Below are positions 1 through 10,997 of a stretch of DNA of 37,887 nt, in pieces (position 1 is the first letter of the stretch; each line of letters starts with the position of its first letter). The notes below the pieces were generated by a model that made no database searches, was not told where the DNA came from, and saw only the letters and a list, made by a program, of their open reading frames with translations. The DNA comes from Xenorhabdus bovienii (GTDB taxonomy: Bacteria; Pseudomonadota; Gammaproteobacteria; Enterobacterales; Enterobacteriaceae): positions 1-37,887 of the forward strand of contig NZ_JANAIF010000038.1 in NCBI RefSeq assembly GCF_024721015.1, written 5' to 3'. Made by a program: the position numbers and the translations under genes.

Positions 1-54
1 GCGCCGATGGTAGTGTGGGGTCTCCCCATGTGAGAGTAGGGCACTGCCAGACAC
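1..54 (+). rRNA. rrf: 5S ribosomal RNA, 3' part (5' end outside window)
   Basis: The first 54 bases match the last part of the enterobacterial 5S rRNA, including the conserved GATGGTAGTGTGGGGTCTCC stretch and the closing GCCAGACA that would pair with the missing 5' end of the molecule. The 5' half lies before the window. It is followed directly by a strong terminator, so this is the end of an rRNA operon reading rightward. The exact 3' end (53 or 54) is estimated from the E. coli molecule. Confidence 0.95.
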
Positions 55-69
55 CTATTTAGCCAGAGA

Positions 70-94
70 AGCCACCCAACCGGGTGGCTTTTTT
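70..94 (+). terminator. rRNA operon intrinsic terminator
   Basis: An 8-bp perfect stem, AGCCACCC (70-77) with GGGTGGCT (82-89), closes a 4-base loop and runs into a T tract (89-94). It lies 16 bases after the 5S rRNA and ends the rRNA operon. No comparable T tract follows on the minus strand, so it should not end the convergent actP transcript well. Confidence 0.93.
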
Positions 95-173
95 GCGTTT
101 GATGAATTTTAAAAAGACTTTTGAAAAATAATTTACTACTCAGATTGGCTGAACAAAATTAATGTGCCTTCCC

Positions 174-1820
174 CTACTCGATACCAATTCCAGTCTGTGA
201 ACGAATAAACTGATTGCGAAACATTTTCCTTTCCTGCTGACCTTGTTGTGATCCATCTGTGATGGAAAATAACCATGTACCGATGAATGCTACAAACATA
301 GAAAACAGTGCTGGGTATTCGTACGGATAAATTGGTTTTTCATGACCGAGGATGCTGACCCAAATAGTAGGCCCAAGGATCATTAATACAACTGCAGTAA
401 TTAATCCTAACCACCCGCCAATGAGTGCCCCGCGTGTTGTCAGCTTATTCCAGTACATCGACAATAAAATAATCGGGAAGTTACAGCTTGCGGCAATTGA
501 GAATGCCAACCCCACCATGAAGGCAATATTTTGTTTTTCGAATAAAATACCCAATCCTATGGCGACAAAACCGAGGATAATGACAGTAATTTTGGAAACC
601 CTCAGTTCATCACGCTCATTGGCTTGACCTTGCTTAATTACATTGGCATAGAGATCATGAGAAACCGCTGAAGCACCTGCTAAAGTTAATCCCGCCACAA
701 CAGCTAAAATAGTGGCAAAGGCCACGGCAGAGATGAAACCAAGGAAGAAGTTACCGCCAACGGCATCTGCTAGATGGACAGCGGACATATTTGTTCCACC
801 AATTAATGCTCCAGTCACATCTTTGAACGCGGGATTGGGGCTGACTAATAATATTGCACCAAACCCAATGATAAACGTCAGGATATAAAAATAGCCGATA
901 AACCCTGTGGCATAGAAAACACTTTTACGGGCTTCTTTGGCATCACTAACGGTAAAGAATCGCATGACGATATGTGGCAATCCGGCAGTACCAAACATCA
1001 ATGCCAGTCCTAAAGAGAGTGCTGATATAGGATCAGACACTAATCCGCCTGGGCTCATGATTGCCTGACCACGGGAATGCACAGCGATGGCTTCTTTAAA
1101 TAGAGTATTGAAATTGAAATTTACGGCTTTCATGACCATCAGGGCCATGAATGTTGCTCCTGCCAGTAACAGGATTGCCTTGATAATCTGAACCCATGTC
1201 GTTGCCAGCATCCCACCAAACAGCACATACAGCACCATCAAAATACCGACTAAAATAACTGCGATGTGATAATTCAACCCAAATAGCAGCTCAATGAGTT
1301 TTCCTGCCCCAACCATTTGAGCGATCAAATATAGCGCAACGACAACTAAAGAGCCTGTTGCTGACAGAGTACGAATGGGGCGCTGTTTTAATCGATAAGA
1401 GGCGACATCAGCAAACGTGTAACGCCCTAGATTTCTCAGACGTTCAGCGATGAGGAATAGAATAATTGGCCAGCCAACGAGGAAGCCGATCGAATAGATC
1501 AGTCCATCATAACCAGAGGTATAGACTAACGCGGAAATTCCCAGAAAAGAGGCGGCTGACATATAGTCACCAGCGATGGCCATTCCGTTTTGGAACCCTG
1601 TAATGCGTCCACCAGCGGTGTAATAATCTGAACGTGATTGCGTTCGTTTTGAAGCCCAATAAGTAATGCAAAGCGTGAACCCAACGAATAATAGAAACAT
1701 GACAATAGCTTGAATATTCAAGGGTTGTTCTTCTACATTGCCTGAAATGGCATCCGCTTGTGCCAAGTTGTGAAAGAGTGTGGAAAATAGCAGCATCGCT
1801 GACAATACGATTTTTTTCAT
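174..1820 (-). CDS. actP: Cation/acetate symporter ActP
   Basis: 548 residues, against 549 in E. coli ActP, a member of the sodium:solute symporter (SSS) family in the inner membrane that imports acetate and glycolate. The N-terminus is a probable signal peptide ([22 protein letters not shown]) followed by the first of many hydrophobic helices; the conserved SDYYTAGG and [12 protein letters not shown] segments of the family are present near residues 63-98. The ATG overlaps the yjcH stop by four bases (ATGA), so translation is coupled. It is the last gene of acs-yjcH-actP, which scavenges acetate. The stop is TAG, and the gene runs convergent to the rRNA operon. Confidence 0.96.
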   Translation of the reverse strand: MKKIVLSAMLLFSTLFHNLAQADAISGNVEEQPLNIQAIVMFLLFVGFTLCITYWASKRTQSRSDYYTAGGRITGFQNGMAIAGDYMSAASFLGISALVYTSGYDGLIYSIGFLVGWPIILFLIAERLRNLGRYTFADVASYRLKQRPIRTLSATGSLVVVALYLIAQMVGAGKLIELLFGLNYHIAVILVGILMVLYVLFGGMLATTWVQIIKAILLLAGATFMALMVMKAVNFNFNTLFKEAIAVHSRGQAIMSPGGLVSDPISALSLGLALMFGTAGLPHIVMRFFTVSDAKEARKSVFYATGFIGYFYILTFIIGFGAILLVSPNPAFKDVTGALIGGTNMSAVHLADAVGGNFFLGFISAVAFATILAVVAGLTLAGASAVSHDLYANVIKQGQANERDELRVSKITVIILGFVAIGLGILFEKQNIAFMVGLAFSIAASCNFPIILLSMYWNKLTTRGALIGGWLGLITAVVLMILGPTIWVSILGHEKPIYPYEYPALFSMFVAFIGTWLFSITDGSQQGQQERKMFRNQFIRSQTGIGIE

Positions 1821-2128
1821 TTTTTTACCTCATTGAGGATAGTCGAAGTCAAACGATCAAATTCACCATTCGCCCTGACAACATAGATCCCTGTTAATAT
1901 GAAAGAAATAAATATAATCCCGACACCCACAGGAATACCACGGGTCATGCTGGAGCCTTCATAGAGGGGAGTACCTAGCCATTCAGGGGAAAAAGCGATA
2001 AGAAAAATAAAGCTAACATAAATTACTAACATGATGGTGGATAACAACCAGGCAAAGCGTCCACGTTTCTTAACTAATTCCTTAAAGCGGGGATTATTTT
2101 CAATTTCTTGATAAATATTAGGATTCAT
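1817..2128 (-). CDS. yjcH: DUF485 inner-membrane protein YjcH
   Basis: 103 residues; the E. coli homologue has 104. It is a small two-helix membrane protein (helices about residues 25-47 and 63-83) of the DUF485 family, always found beside actP and thought to assist the symporter; its exact role is not established. The chosen start, ATG at 2128, gives the sequence [13 protein letters not shown], which aligns with the E. coli N-terminus, and has AAAAGGAGA a few bases upstream. A longer reading from 2185 adds 19 residues with no family support. The C-terminal RANGEFDRL segment is conserved. Confidence 0.93.
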   Translation of the reverse strand: MNPNIYQEIENNPRFKELVKKRGRFAWLLSTIMLVIYVSFIFLIAFSPEWLGTPLYEGSSMTRGIPVGVGIIFISFILTGIYVVRANGEFDRLTSTILNEVKK

Positions 2129-2270
2129 CAGAGCGTCTCCTTTTGGATTTTGAACGATACACCTTAATGCGTTGTAGACAGCCAAACGCAGGGTACAAAA
2201 ATCCGTGGGAACTCATGACGTATCTGTCATGTCCCTGCACAGTTCTCTGCTTTTGGTGATACGTTATTAA

Positions 2271-2286
2271 GCCGCCTTCCGGCGGC
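2271..2286. repeat. Stem-loop between acs and yjcH
   Basis: GCCGCC (2271-2276), loop TTCC and GGCGGC (2281-2286) form a compact GC-rich hairpin within the 166-base gap between acs and yjcH. On the minus strand, the direction of the operon, it is followed by TTAATAACG rather than a T tract, so it is a poor terminator there. It could stabilise or process the acs message and lower downstream expression. On the plus strand it is followed by GTAC and six T, but no gene reads into it from that side. Confidence 0.6.
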
Positions 2287-2294
2287 GTACTTTT

Positions 2295-4250
2295 TTAAGA
2301 CAGATTCATGGATTGCTTTTCTTCCAGTAGTTTTTCAACGACACCCGGATCGGCCAGTGTGGAGGTATCACCTAAGTTACTGGTATCGCCGGAAGCAATT
2401 TTGCGCAAGATACGGCGCATGATCTTTCCTGAACGTGTTTTGGGTAACGAATCCGTCCAGTGAAGAATATCGGGTGTTGCAATCGGGCCGATTTCTTTGC
2501 GAACCCAATTTCTGACTTCGGTATAAAGATCTGGGGAAGGTTCTTCACCATGATTCAGTGTGACATAGGCATAAATCGCCTGTCCCTTGATATGGTGTGG
2601 AATGCCAACAACGGCAGCTTCTGCAATTTTTGGATGTGAAACCAGCGCAGATTCAATTTCTGCGGTTCCCAACCGATGACCTGAAATATTCAGGACATCA
2701 TCGACACGGCCAGTGATCCAATAATAGCCGTCTTCATCACGTCGAGCGCCATCTCCGCTAAAATACATGCCTTTGAACGTCGAAAAATAGGTTTGTTCAA
2801 AACGCTCATGATCACCATATAAAGTTCGCGCTTGTCCTGGCCAGGAATCCGTGATGACAAGATTGCCCTCACATTCGCCAGTTAATGGCTCACCTGAGTT
2901 GCCTACCAATGCCGGACTGATGCCGAAAAATGGCAAAGTAGCCGAACCTGGTTTGAGATCAACTGCTCCGGGTAATGGCGTGATCATGAACCCGCCTGTT
3001 TCGGTTTGCCACCAAGTATCGACGATAGGGCATTGACTATTACCTATCTTCCGGTAGTACCATTCCCATGCTTCAGGATTGATTGGCTCACCTACCGAGC
3101 CCATGATACGTAGTGACGTACGTTTGGTTCCTTCAATCGCCTTATCGCCTTCAGCCATTAATGCACGAATGGCGGTTGGTGCAGTATAGAGAATATTAAC
3201 CTGATGCTTATCAACGACCTGACAGAGGCGATTGACATCGGGGTAGTTTGGCACCCCTTCAAACATCAATGATGTGGCACCGCAGGAGAGAGGCCCATAC
3301 AGAAGGTAACTGTGGCCGGTTACCCAGCCAACATCGGCTGTACACCAGTAGATTTCACCCGGACGGTAATCAAACGTGTATTTGAAAGTCAAAGAAGCAT
3401 AGACCAGATAACCGCCTGTGGTATGTAGAACCCCTTTAGGTTTGCCGGTTGAGCCAGAGGTATAAAGGATGAAAAGTGGATCTTCGGCATTCATTTCTTC
3501 GGCAGGGCAATCTGTGCTGACATTTTCGATCAACTCATGCCACCACAAATCACGGCCTTCCTGCCAGTTTTTGGTGTTACCAGTACGCTTGAAGACTACC
3601 ACATTAGCAACGTCGGTCACGGCTGGATTGCTCAATGCTTCATCGACATTTTTTTTCAATGGAATAACGCGGCCTGCACGTATCCCTTCATCTGCGGTAA
3701 TAACCAGCTTGGCATTGGAATCGATAACCCTGCCAGCAATGGCATCAGGAGAGAAACCACCAAAAATCACGGAATGGATTGCACCAACTCGGGCACATGC
3801 CAGCATGGCAACGGCGGCTTCGGGTACCATTGGCATATAAATCGCAACGACATCGCCTTTTTTGACACCAAGTTTTTTCAATACATTGGCGAATTGGCAG
3901 ACATCATGATATAGCTCGCGATAAGTAACATGTCTGGATTCTGCGGGATTGTCTCCTTCCCAGATGATAGCGGTTTGCTCACCACGTTCTTGCAAATGGC
4001 GGTCAAGGCAGTTGGCACTTAAATTCAGAGTGCCATCTTCAAACCAGCGGATACTGACATGTCCTGGGTCGAAAGAAGTGTTTTTAACCCGAGTATAAGG
4101 TTTTATCCAATCTACTATCTTCCCTTTCTCACCCCAGAACGATTCAGGATCTTGTAGTGACCATTGGTAATCTTGTAGATATTGTTGTTTGCTTATCAGG
4201 GCCGTTTCTGCAATGTCAGCAGGAATAAGATGCTTGATTATTTGAGTCAT
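2295..4250 (-). CDS. acs: Acetyl-CoA synthetase (AMP-forming)
   Basis: 651 residues; the E. coli enzyme has 652. It turns acetate, ATP and CoA into acetyl-CoA through an acetyl-AMP intermediate in the cytoplasm. The ATP-binding motif [11 protein letters not shown] lies near residue 265, the WWQTETGG core near 412, and the C-terminal [11 protein letters not shown] carries the catalytic lysine (K609), the site that is acetylated to switch the enzyme off in enteric bacteria. It is first in an operon with yjcH and actP. The 370-base gap upstream, shared with divergent sodA, should contain its promoter; I did not find a clear CRP site. Confidence 0.98.
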   Translation of the reverse strand: MTQIIKHLIPADIAETALISKQQYLQDYQWSLQDPESFWGEKGKIVDWIKPYTRVKNTSFDPGHVSIRWFEDGTLNLSANCLDRHLQERGEQTAIIWEGDNPAESRHVTYRELYHDVCQFANVLKKLGVKKGDVVAIYMPMVPEAAVAMLACARVGAIHSVIFGGFSPDAIAGRVIDSNAKLVITADEGIRAGRVIPLKKNVDEALSNPAVTDVANVVVFKRTGNTKNWQEGRDLWWHELIENVSTDCPAEEMNAEDPLFILYTSGSTGKPKGVLHTTGGYLVYASLTFKYTFDYRPGEIYWCTADVGWVTGHSYLLYGPLSCGATSLMFEGVPNYPDVNRLCQVVDKHQVNILYTAPTAIRALMAEGDKAIEGTKRTSLRIMGSVGEPINPEAWEWYYRKIGNSQCPIVDTWWQTETGGFMITPLPGAVDLKPGSATLPFFGISPALVGNSGEPLTGECEGNLVITDSWPGQARTLYGDHERFEQTYFSTFKGMYFSGDGARRDEDGYYWITGRVDDVLNISGHRLGTAEIESALVSHPKIAEAAVVGIPHHIKGQAIYAYVTLNHGEEPSPDLYTEVRNWVRKEIGPIATPDILHWTDSLPKTRSGKIMRRILRKIASGDTSNLGDTSTLADPGVVEKLLEEKQSMNLS

Positions 4251-4528
4251 ATTTTTATCTCCTTGCGATTGTTAATACTATGTCAAAACAACGTTAACTA
4301 AAGTGTAAGGAGAAATTTTGTTTCTTTTTTGGGCGTAAGATCACGCATTAAAGAGAATGGATTTCATGGAATGATCAATTAATGCGGAGTGTTTGAGAGA
4401 AATTTAGTTCTGTTGATAATTTAATGTTTGGGGAGAACGACTAACTTATGGATTTTATTTAGTTATTCTATCCAATGAAAAAATGCAACTGAGAAATGGA
4501 AAGGAAACCATAGTTATAATATGGAATT

Positions 4529-4547
4529 GATAATCATTTTCATTATC
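4529..4547. promoter_or_regulatory. Fur box upstream of sodA
   Basis: GATAATCATTTTCATTATC is a near match to the Fur operator consensus GATAATGATAATCATTATC, with the outer GATAAT and ATTATC arms intact. It lies 75 bases before the sodA start and just after a TATAAT (4515-4520) that could be its -10 element, so bound Fur would block sodA transcription. E. coli sodA is known to be Fur-repressed. The remainder of the 4251-4621 interval is AT-rich and should also hold the divergent acs promoter. Confidence 0.75.
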
Positions 4548-4621
4548 GTCCAAGTCATTATAATAACCACCTTGTTCACAAGCTGTGAGCCTTATACATT
4601 CTAAACCACTGGAGATATGAC

Positions 4622-5248
4622 ATGAGCTATTCCCTGCCTGCTCTACCTTACTCTTATGATGCTCTGGAGCCTCATTTCGATAAGCAGACGATGGAAATTC
4701 ATTATACCAAACATCATCAAACCTACGTAACTAACACGAATACAGCGCTGGAAGCCTTCCCTGAATTAGCTAAACTTCCTATTGATGAGCTGATCCAGCA
4801 GCTTGATAAAATCCCTGCGGATAAACGCACTTTTATTCGTAATAATGCGGGAGGGCACTCAAACCACAGCCTGTTCTGGAAAGGATTAAAATTGGGAACG
4901 GTCTTGGGTGGTACTTTGAAAACGGCCATTGAGCGGGATTTAGGTAGTATTGAGATCTTCAAGGAAAAATTTGAGCAAGCCGCTGCAACCCGCTTTGGCT
5001 CTGGCTGGGCATGGCTGGTTCTAAAAGCAGATGGCAAACTTGCGGTTGTTTCAACTGCCAATCAGGACAGCCCGTTAATGGGAGAGGAAATTGCCGGTGC
5101 TTCAGGTTACCCCATTTTGGGTCTGGATGTGTGGGAACACGCTTATTACCTGAAATATCAAAACCGCCGTCCAGACTATATTAAGGCGTTTTGGCATGTA
5201 GTGGACTGGGATGAGGCAGCAAAGCGTTACGAAGAAAAAATTAAGTAA
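4622..5248 (+). CDS. sodA: Superoxide dismutase [Mn]
   Basis: 208 residues; E. coli SodA has 206. It converts superoxide to hydrogen peroxide and oxygen in the cytoplasm. The four metal ligands are visible: H27, H82, D169 and H173. The [17 protein letters not shown] segment has the Gly-Gly signature of manganese enzymes, unlike the Ala-Gln version of iron SodB. The start has a GGAG ribosome-binding site eight bases upstream. A Fur box at 4529-4547 suggests repression when iron is plentiful. It is a single-gene transcript, with its own terminator at 5273-5303. Confidence 0.97.
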   Translation: MSYSLPALPYSYDALEPHFDKQTMEIHYTKHHQTYVTNTNTALEAFPELAKLPIDELIQQLDKIPADKRTFIRNNAGGHSNHSLFWKGLKLGTVLGGTLKTAIERDLGSIEIFKEKFEQAAATRFGSGWAWLVLKADGKLAVVSTANQDSPLMGEEIAGASGYPILGLDVWEHAYYLKYQNRRPDYIKAFWHVVDWDEAAKRYEEKIK

Positions 5249-5272
5249 CTAGTGAGACTGATTTCTCTCAGT

Positions 5273-5303
5273 AATGCTGGTCAGTATTATGGCCAGCATT
5301 TTT
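5273..5303 (+). terminator. sodA intrinsic terminator
   Basis: AATGCTGG (5273-5280) pairs perfectly with CCAGCATT (5293-5300), with a 12-base loop and a short T run (5299-5303). It lies 24 bases after the sodA stop, and 20 bases before the end of convergent trpS. Confidence 0.8.
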
Positions 5304-5323
5304 ACTATTCGATAATATTGTTA

Positions 5324-6358
5324 TTACGGATGAGCAATAAACCCTACCGCTTCGTAAACTTTATCTAAAGTCGCCTGAGCACGAGCTTGTGCCTTGGCAG
5401 CTCCTTCAGCCATGATTTGATTAAGTAATGCTTCATCATTGCGGAAATGGTGAAAACGTTCCTGCAAGTCAGTCAACATTCCAGAAACGGCTTCTGCAAC
5501 TGCACCTTTCAGATGACCATACATCTGGCCTTCAAATTCAGCTTCCAATTGAGGAATTGTCTTACCTGTTACACCTGCCAAAATGTCCAGTAAATTGGAG
5601 ACGCCGGGTTTATTTTCCAAATCATAACGTACACGTGGTGGTTCTTCGGAATCAGTGATGGCACGTTTGATTTTCTTCGCTGCCGATTTTGGATCTTCCA
5701 GCAGGGCAATAACGTTATTACGGTTATCATCCGACTTTGACATTTTCTTGGCTGGATCTTGCAAAGACATCACTTTAGCACCACCCGTTGGAATGAATGG
5801 TTCTGGTACGGTGAAAATATCACCGTAAATGGCATTAAAGCGCTGTGCCAGATCACGGCTCAATTCAAGATGCTGTTTCTGGTCAATTCCCACAGGGATT
5901 TGATTGGCCTGATAAAGCAGAATATCTGCGGCCATCAGAACCGGATAGCTAAATAACCCTGCGTTGATGTTTTCCGCATGACTAGCTGATTTATCTTTAA
6001 ACTGGGTCATACGGCCGAGTTCACCGAAATAGGTGTAACAGTTAAGTACCCAACTTAATTGAGAATGCTGTGGAACGTGTGACTGAACGAAGATCGTACT
6101 TTTCTTGGGGTCAATGCCACATGCGAGGTAAAGTGCCAGCGTATCAAGCGTGCGTTTTTTCAATTCATTTGGGTCTTGGCGCACGGTAATAGCATGCTGG
6201 TTAACGATGCAATAGATGCAATCATACTCATCCTGCATTTTAACCCACTGACGTAATGCCCCCATGTAGTTACCGATGGTCAATTCACCGGAAGGCTGTG
6301 CGCCGCTGAATACAATAGGTTTTTGGGAGTTTGGTTTCATTACAGTGGGTTCATTCAT
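5324..6358 (-). CDS. trpS: Tryptophanyl-tRNA synthetase
   Basis: 344 residues; E. coli TrpS has 334. A class I aminoacyl-tRNA synthetase that charges tRNA-Trp. The HIGH-type motif appears as GNYMGA near residue 28 and the KMSKS loop as KKMSKSDDN near residue 205. The extra length is a short N-terminal extension before [12 protein letters not shown]; the second methionine (seventh residue) is an alternative start. It is the last gene of the aroK-aroB-damX-dam-rpe-gph-trpS cluster, only four bases after gph, so it is probably co-transcribed. Confidence 0.97.
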   Translation of the reverse strand: MNEPTVMKPNSQKPIVFSGAQPSGELTIGNYMGALRQWVKMQDEYDCIYCIVNQHAITVRQDPNELKKRTLDTLALYLACGIDPKKSTIFVQSHVPQHSQLSWVLNCYTYFGELGRMTQFKDKSASHAENINAGLFSYPVLMAADILLYQANQIPVGIDQKQHLELSRDLAQRFNAIYGDIFTVPEPFIPTGGAKVMSLQDPAKKMSKSDDNRNNVIALLEDPKSAAKKIKRAITDSEEPPRVRYDLENKPGVSNLLDILAGVTGKTIPQLEAEFEGQMYGHLKGAVAEAVSGMLTDLQERFHHFRNDEALLNQIMAEGAAKAQARAQATLDKVYEAVGFIAHP

Positions 6359-6362
6359 TTTG

Positions 6363-7067
6363 TTACGCTTCCTGAAGTTTCAACGTGGATAATCCGATAG
6401 CCGGTAGTAAATCCGGGAAATGGTCCAATATATAATCTGGGTGGCTTAATGCTATCGATTCTCCGTAGTTATATCCATAGGTTAAGCCAACACAAGGGCA
6501 GCCGGCTGCCTGTGCCGCCAAAATATCATTACGGGAATCACCGACAAAAAGCAATTCTTCTTTATGGATGCCAAACATGCCCATTGTTAGATATAGCGGG
6601 GCAGGATGGGGTTTTTTCTCTTTAACATCATCACCACCCAGCACCAGTGAAAAGTATTCACTGATCCCCAATGATTCCAGTAATGGCGCAATAAAAGGTG
6701 TGGGTTTATTGGTTACGATGGCCATTGGCAGATTATGCTGTGCCAGTGTTGCCAGAGTCTCTTTTACGTGGGGAAACAGTTGGCTGCCTGTTGTCACGGT
6801 TGTTTCATAAAACCCATCGAATAGCTTACGGGTTTCACAATGCAGTTCAGGGGTGGATTCTACTCCTGCCCATTTCAGTGCACGCTCAACCATGACATCC
6901 GCGCCGTTACCTATCCAGATAGCAACTCGTTCTTTGCCTGCCGCAGGTAAACCTTTGGCAATCAGAGCCTGATCCAGTGCTTCCGCCAGACCGCTGGCGC
7001 TGTCAACTAATGTTCCATCCAGATCAAATGCAATGGCACGAAGATTTTTCTTAATACTTGTTACCAT
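6363..7067 (-). CDS. gph: Phosphoglycolate phosphatase
   Basis: 234 residues; E. coli Gph has 252. A HAD-superfamily hydrolase that removes phosphate from 2-phosphoglycolate, a by-product of DNA 3' end repair. The nucleophile motif [11 protein letters not shown] is near residue 13, the VTNKPTPF motif near 118, and [12 protein letters not shown] and FVGDSRNDI follow with the lysine and acidic metal-binding residues. It is shorter than the E. coli protein mainly in the cap region, where E. coli has an insert. Its ATG overlaps the rpe stop by one base (TAATG), indicating translational coupling. Confidence 0.95.
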   Translation of the reverse strand: MVTSIKKNLRAIAFDLDGTLVDSASGLAEALDQALIAKGLPAAGKERVAIWIGNGADVMVERALKWAGVESTPELHCETRKLFDGFYETTVTTGSQLFPHVKETLATLAQHNLPMAIVTNKPTPFIAPLLESLGISEYFSLVLGGDDVKEKKPHPAPLYLTMGMFGIHKEELLFVGDSRNDILAAQAAGCPCVGLTYGYNYGESIALSHPDYILDHFPDLLPAIGLSTLKLQEA

Positions 7068-7741
7068 TATGCCACCTTTGATAATTCACGGCGCATCTCA
7101 TCAATGACCGTTTTATAGTCAGGCTGGCTGAAAATAGCAGAACCAGCAACAAACATATCTGCGCCCGCCTGAGCGGCTTCTCTAATATTATTGGCCTTGA
7201 TGCCACCATCAACTTCAAGACGAATATCGTATCCGCTGTCGTCAATGATTTTGCGTACCTGCCGTAACTTGTTCAGGGTTTCTGGAATGAAGGACTGGCC
7301 ACTGAAACCCGGGTTAACGGACATCAGCAGAATCACGTCCAGCTTATCCAGCACATAATCAAGGTAACTGAGAGGGGTTGCTGGGTTGAAAACTAGACCT
7401 GCCTTACAGCCATGTTCTTTGATCAGTTGCAGGGTACGGTCAACATGCTCGCTCGCTTCGGGATGGAAAGTGATGTAGGTTGCACCTGCCTTGGCAAAAT
7501 CAGGGATAATACGATCTACAGGTTTTACCATCAGATGAACGTCTATCGGTGCCGTAATGCCATAATCACGCAGCGCCTGGCAGACCATTGGCCCAATGGT
7601 CAGGTTTGGCACATAGTGATTATCCATAACGTCAAAGTGGACAACATCAGCGCCTGCTGCCAGAACCTTTGCGGTATCTTCACCTAATCGGGCAAAATCT
7701 GCGGATAGAATGGATGGGGCAATCAGAAAATCTTTCTTCAT
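7067..7741 (-). CDS. rpe: Ribulose-phosphate 3-epimerase
   Basis: 224 residues with the start at ATG 7741, giving [16 protein letters not shown] as in E. coli Rpe. It interconverts ribulose 5-phosphate and xylulose 5-phosphate in the pentose phosphate pathway. The TIM-barrel signatures are visible: [31 protein letters not shown] and the phosphate-binding EVDGGI. A GGAGAA ribosome-binding site lies seven bases before the ATG; the longer reading from 7756 would begin with TTG and overlap that site. It is coupled to gph downstream. Confidence 0.96.
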   Translation of the reverse strand: MKKDFLIAPSILSADFARLGEDTAKVLAAGADVVHFDVMDNHYVPNLTIGPMVCQALRDYGITAPIDVHLMVKPVDRIIPDFAKAGATYITFHPEASEHVDRTLQLIKEHGCKAGLVFNPATPLSYLDYVLDKLDVILLMSVNPGFSGQSFIPETLNKLRQVRKIIDDSGYDIRLEVDGGIKANNIREAAQAGADMFVAGSAIFSQPDYKTVIDEMRRELSKVA

Positions 7742-7799
7742 TATTATCTTCTCCAATTCATTGTTTTATCCCCATTATTCCAGGGGTAAGAAACCTCAG

Positions 7800-8618
7800 T
7801 CACTTCCGGCAGTATAACGCCAAAAGCTCATCAACTTTACTCCGAGCAAGAATGTTTCTACTTATTGTCCGACGGGCTTTAACAATATGAAGAGAAGCCT
7901 GATGGTACCATTCCCGCGTCATTGGCGTGTCATGGTTGGATATGAGCACAGGAATGCCCTGCTGAGAGGAAAGATGATAGGCCATCCTCGCTAGATTTTC
8001 TTGATCGAGGAGGTTAAAACTATTTGTATGATAGGCCGTAAAATTAGCCGTTGCCGAAAGTGGGGCATACGGAGGATCACAATAAATTACTGATCCTTGT
8101 GGTGCGTTGTCTAGCGTGATTTGGTAATGCTGGCAGACAAAAGAGGCTTTTTGGGCTTTTTCAGCGAACCAGTAAAGTTCATCTTCAGGAAAATAAGGTT
8201 TTTTATACCGCCCAAAAGGGACATTAAATTCTCCCCGAGAGTTATAGCGGCAAAGGCCGTTATAGCAGTGGCGGTTAAGGTAAAGAAACAATAGACTGCG
8301 GTACAGTGGTTCTTGGCTTTTGTTGAACTCTTCTCTCAGGCGGTAGAAGTCTTCCGCAGTGTTGAACTCCTGAGAGAATAATGGACGGGCATGATTGATA
8401 AATTCTTCTGGACGAGATTTTACCGTGTCATACAGGTTGATCAGATCACTATTTATGTCTGACAAGATGTAAGAATCATAATCGGTATTCAGGAATACCG
8501 AGCCTGCGCCAACAAATGGCTCAATTAAGCGTTCTCCCTCTGGCAGATGACGTCTAATGTCATCCACCAACGGGTATTTTCCACCGGCCCATTTTAAGAA
8601 AGCGCGTTTTTTTTTCAT
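7800..8618 (-). CDS. dam: DNA adenine methylase (GATC)
   Basis: 272 residues; E. coli Dam has 278. It methylates adenine in GATC, marking the old strand for mismatch repair and timing replication initiation. The AdoMet-binding FVGAG lies at 35-39 after the KWAGGKYPL segment, and the catalytic DPPY is at 181-184, the alpha-class order. The gene is between damX and rpe as in E. coli, 58 bases before the rpe ATG. It is a housekeeping copy, with no sign that it belongs to a restriction system or phage. Confidence 0.97.
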   Translation of the reverse strand: MKKKRAFLKWAGGKYPLVDDIRRHLPEGERLIEPFVGAGSVFLNTDYDSYILSDINSDLINLYDTVKSRPEEFINHARPLFSQEFNTAEDFYRLREEFNKSQEPLYRSLLFLYLNRHCYNGLCRYNSRGEFNVPFGRYKKPYFPEDELYWFAEKAQKASFVCQHYQITLDNAPQGSVIYCDPPYAPLSATANFTAYHTNSFNLLDQENLARMAYHLSSQQGIPVLISNHDTPMTREWYHQASLHIVKARRTISRNILARSKVDELLALYCRK

Positions 8619-8703
8619 GCCGTCAAATTAGCTATTCAATAATTTCAGAGCCGCAGATTGTACTCTGTTTAGGACAGCATATCAGCGCCTAATCAAAATA
8701 GTT

Positions 8704-9669
8704 TTATTTTTTCAGATCTTGCTGAACCTGTTGTAGTTTTCTAACCCAAGGTTTTTTGGCCTGAACTTCAGCCGGGAGTGAGGAAATGGCACTTTTGGCG
8801 TCAGAAACCGAACCATAACTACCGTGGATCAAGATAAACCATGCCTTACCTTCACGTTTCGCTTCATAAACCGTATAATTTGAAAGGTTATTGTTCTTTG
8901 CGAAGGCAATTAAGGTATCCGAGCGGCTGGCGCTACTTAACTGGAGTGTGAATCGGTTGGCGGAGGCTTTCAGTAAATCACCGCGAGTATCGGTCACACC
9001 CTTTTTACTGGCCTGATGATGGGATATTGCTGGTTTATCAGTTGATTTGGCATGATTTTCTGATTTTGCCACTTTTTCCGTTTTTTCTATTTTCGGCGGT
9101 GCAACTTTTTCAGTCTTATTCTGTTCAACTGGCGGTATCACCGTCTGTTGCATAGAGTTGGACTGTGATGGCGTCAGGTTTTTTTGCACCGTATCATTGA
9201 TGTTGCGTTGCTGTTGATTCAAGGCATCAGAAATATCACCGGGCAATTCTATGCGCTGGTTGTGGCTACTTGCCTCAGGTGTTGGAGAAAGATCTTTGCT
9301 TGGTGTATTGCTAATGGGTGGCATACTGATTTCTTGTGAGCCATGGCTTGCCGGTGCCGATGGATTTTCCGGTGAGCTACTCTGATTATTGGTAGAGAGT
9401 GAAGAAGAGCCGGATAGATCGATGTTTTTCTCAGCCGTATTCTGGGATTGCTGTTTCTCATGATCAGTTGGCGATTTCAATGCAGAACTGATAGCAATAA
9501 TCAGCAGTAAAAGCACCAGAATTCCAACCCCAATCATTAATTGCTGGCGGGATACTGCCAGTTTGGGCTGGTTGGATTGGCTGCGCGATCGCGGAGGGCG
9601 GCGATCAGATGTATCAGGTTTAAATTCGTTTTCTGTTTTTTGTTTGTTTTCTGATTTTAATTCGTCCAT
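8704..9669 (-). CDS. damX: Cell-division protein DamX (SPOR domain)
   Basis: 321 residues, shorter than E. coli DamX (428). Cytoplasmic N-terminus, one membrane helix (about residues 47-67), a long low-complexity periplasmic linker rich in Ser, Pro, Gln and Lys, and a C-terminal SPOR domain (about residues 240-321) that binds denuded peptidoglycan at the septum. The ATG at 9669 gives MDELKSE, matching the E. coli start MDEFK, with AGAGGG upstream; the longer reading from 9699 starts with TTG. The reduced length is in the cytoplasmic acidic region and the linker, which vary in this family. Confidence 0.93.
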   Translation of the reverse strand: MDELKSENKQKTENEFKPDTSDRRPPRSRSQSNQPKLAVSRQQLMIGVGILVLLLLIIAISSALKSPTDHEKQQSQNTAEKNIDLSGSSSLSTNNQSSSPENPSAPASHGSQEISMPPISNTPSKDLSPTPEASSHNQRIELPGDISDALNQQQRNINDTVQKNLTPSQSNSMQQTVIPPVEQNKTEKVAPPKIEKTEKVAKSENHAKSTDKPAISHHQASKKGVTDTRGDLLKASANRFTLQLSSASRSDTLIAFAKNNNLSNYTVYEAKREGKAWFILIHGSYGSVSDAKSAISSLPAEVQAKKPWVRKLQQVQQDLKK

Positions 9670-9854
9670 ATGCCCTCTCAGCAGAGATAATACTGCCAAT
9701 TGTTATTTTAGAGGTTTGGCAGCCTGATCTAACTAAAACCGATAATGTTCTATCTGATAATGTAGCTATTTTATAGCATAACAGCCAGAAAATGATTCAT
9801 TATTCAAGCTTTTATTCTCAGAAGGAATTTTGCCATATTCAGATAATCGTGTAT

Positions 9855-10952
9855 TTAGCTGGTCGATGGCAGACATAGGCGGACGGCGTCCAATATGACA
9901 TCAGACCCGATATCAGAACGAAGTTCTGCTTTCCCAATTGCCGTAGGCAGTACCAGATGCAATTTTCCCGCAGAGACTTTTTTGTCGCGCATCATATGCG
10001 GCAAATAGATTTCTGGAGACATTTCCACTGGGCCGTTGACTGGAAGCTTTGCCCGCTCCAGCAAGCTGATAATGCGCTGAGTATCCTGTCTTGAGAACGT
10101 GCCCACAAGCTCAGATGCCCGTGCTGCCATCACCATACCCGCAGCAACCGCCTGACCATGCAGCCAGACGCCATAACCCATTTCAGCTTCAATAGCATGC
10201 CCAAAGGTATGGCCGAGATTTAATAGTGCTCGCATCCCATTGCGTTCTTGTTCATCAGCAGCGACAACCCATGCTTTGAGTTCACAGCAGCGACGAATGC
10301 AATAAGACATTGTCTGATTATCGAGAGCCAGTAATTTCTCGATATTGCTTTCAAGCCAGTTAAAAAATTCACCATCCAGAATGATGCCGTATTTGATAAC
10401 TTCAGCCAGACCTGCATGCAGTTCTTGAGCAGGTAATGTTTTCAGGCAATTGATATCGATGATAACGGACGCTGGCTGATAAAAGGCCCCTATCATGTTT
10501 TTGCCGAGGGGATGGTTGACGCCGGTTTTTCCACCGACGGAAGAGTCAACCTGAGAAAGTAATGTGGTGGGTACTTGAATGAAGCGAATGCCGCGTTGAT
10601 AGCAAGCGGCGGCAAACCCTGTCATATCACCGATTACACCACCACCGAGAGCGATAAGCGTTGTGTCACGACCATGATTATTTTCCAGTAAAGCGGAAAA
10701 AATGTCATTGACCACAAAAAGTGATTTGTACTGTTCACCATCAGGTAAGATAACTTCGTCTACCCGAAGACCCATACCCTGCAATGTGGATTTCACCTGT
10801 TCAAGATACAGGTGAGCCACCGTCTCGTTGGTCACTATCATGACCTGCTGACCAGCTTGCAGGAGCTTGAATGCCTCATCGCTAGAAAATAGCCCTTGGG
10901 CTATGGTAATCGGATAGCTTCTTTCACCTAACGTAACAGTTACTTGTTCCAT
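9855..10952 (-). CDS. aroB: 3-dehydroquinate synthase
   Basis: 365 residues; E. coli AroB has 362. It turns DAHP into 3-dehydroquinate, the second step of the shikimate pathway, using NAD and a divalent metal. The [20 protein letters not shown] nucleotide-binding segment, the [19 protein letters not shown] segment and the metal-binding [13 protein letters not shown] are all present. ATG at 10952 gives [15 protein letters not shown], like E. coli, and has AAAGGTGAT just upstream; the 12 extra residues from 10988 have no homology. It follows aroK by 45 bases. Confidence 0.97.
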   Translation of the reverse strand: MEQVTVTLGERSYPITIAQGLFSSDEAFKLLQAGQQVMIVTNETVAHLYLEQVKSTLQGMGLRVDEVILPDGEQYKSLFVVNDIFSALLENNHGRDTTLIALGGGVIGDMTGFAAACYQRGIRFIQVPTTLLSQVDSSVGGKTGVNHPLGKNMIGAFYQPASVIIDINCLKTLPAQELHAGLAEVIKYGIILDGEFFNWLESNIEKLLALDNQTMSYCIRRCCELKAWVVAADEQERNGMRALLNLGHTFGHAIEAEMGYGVWLHGQAVAAGMVMAARASELVGTFSRQDTQRIISLLERAKLPVNGPVEMSPEIYLPHMMRDKKVSAGKLHLVLPTAIGKAELRSDIGSDVILDAVRLCLPSTS

Positions 10953-10997
10953 ATCACCTTTCGCCTTATCGTTTGCTGCTGTGCACACCAGCGTGAA

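Noticed and set aside
4251..4400. CRP site for acs
   Set aside because: Only a half-site-like GATCACG was seen; no full TGTGA-N6-TCACA pattern could be defended.
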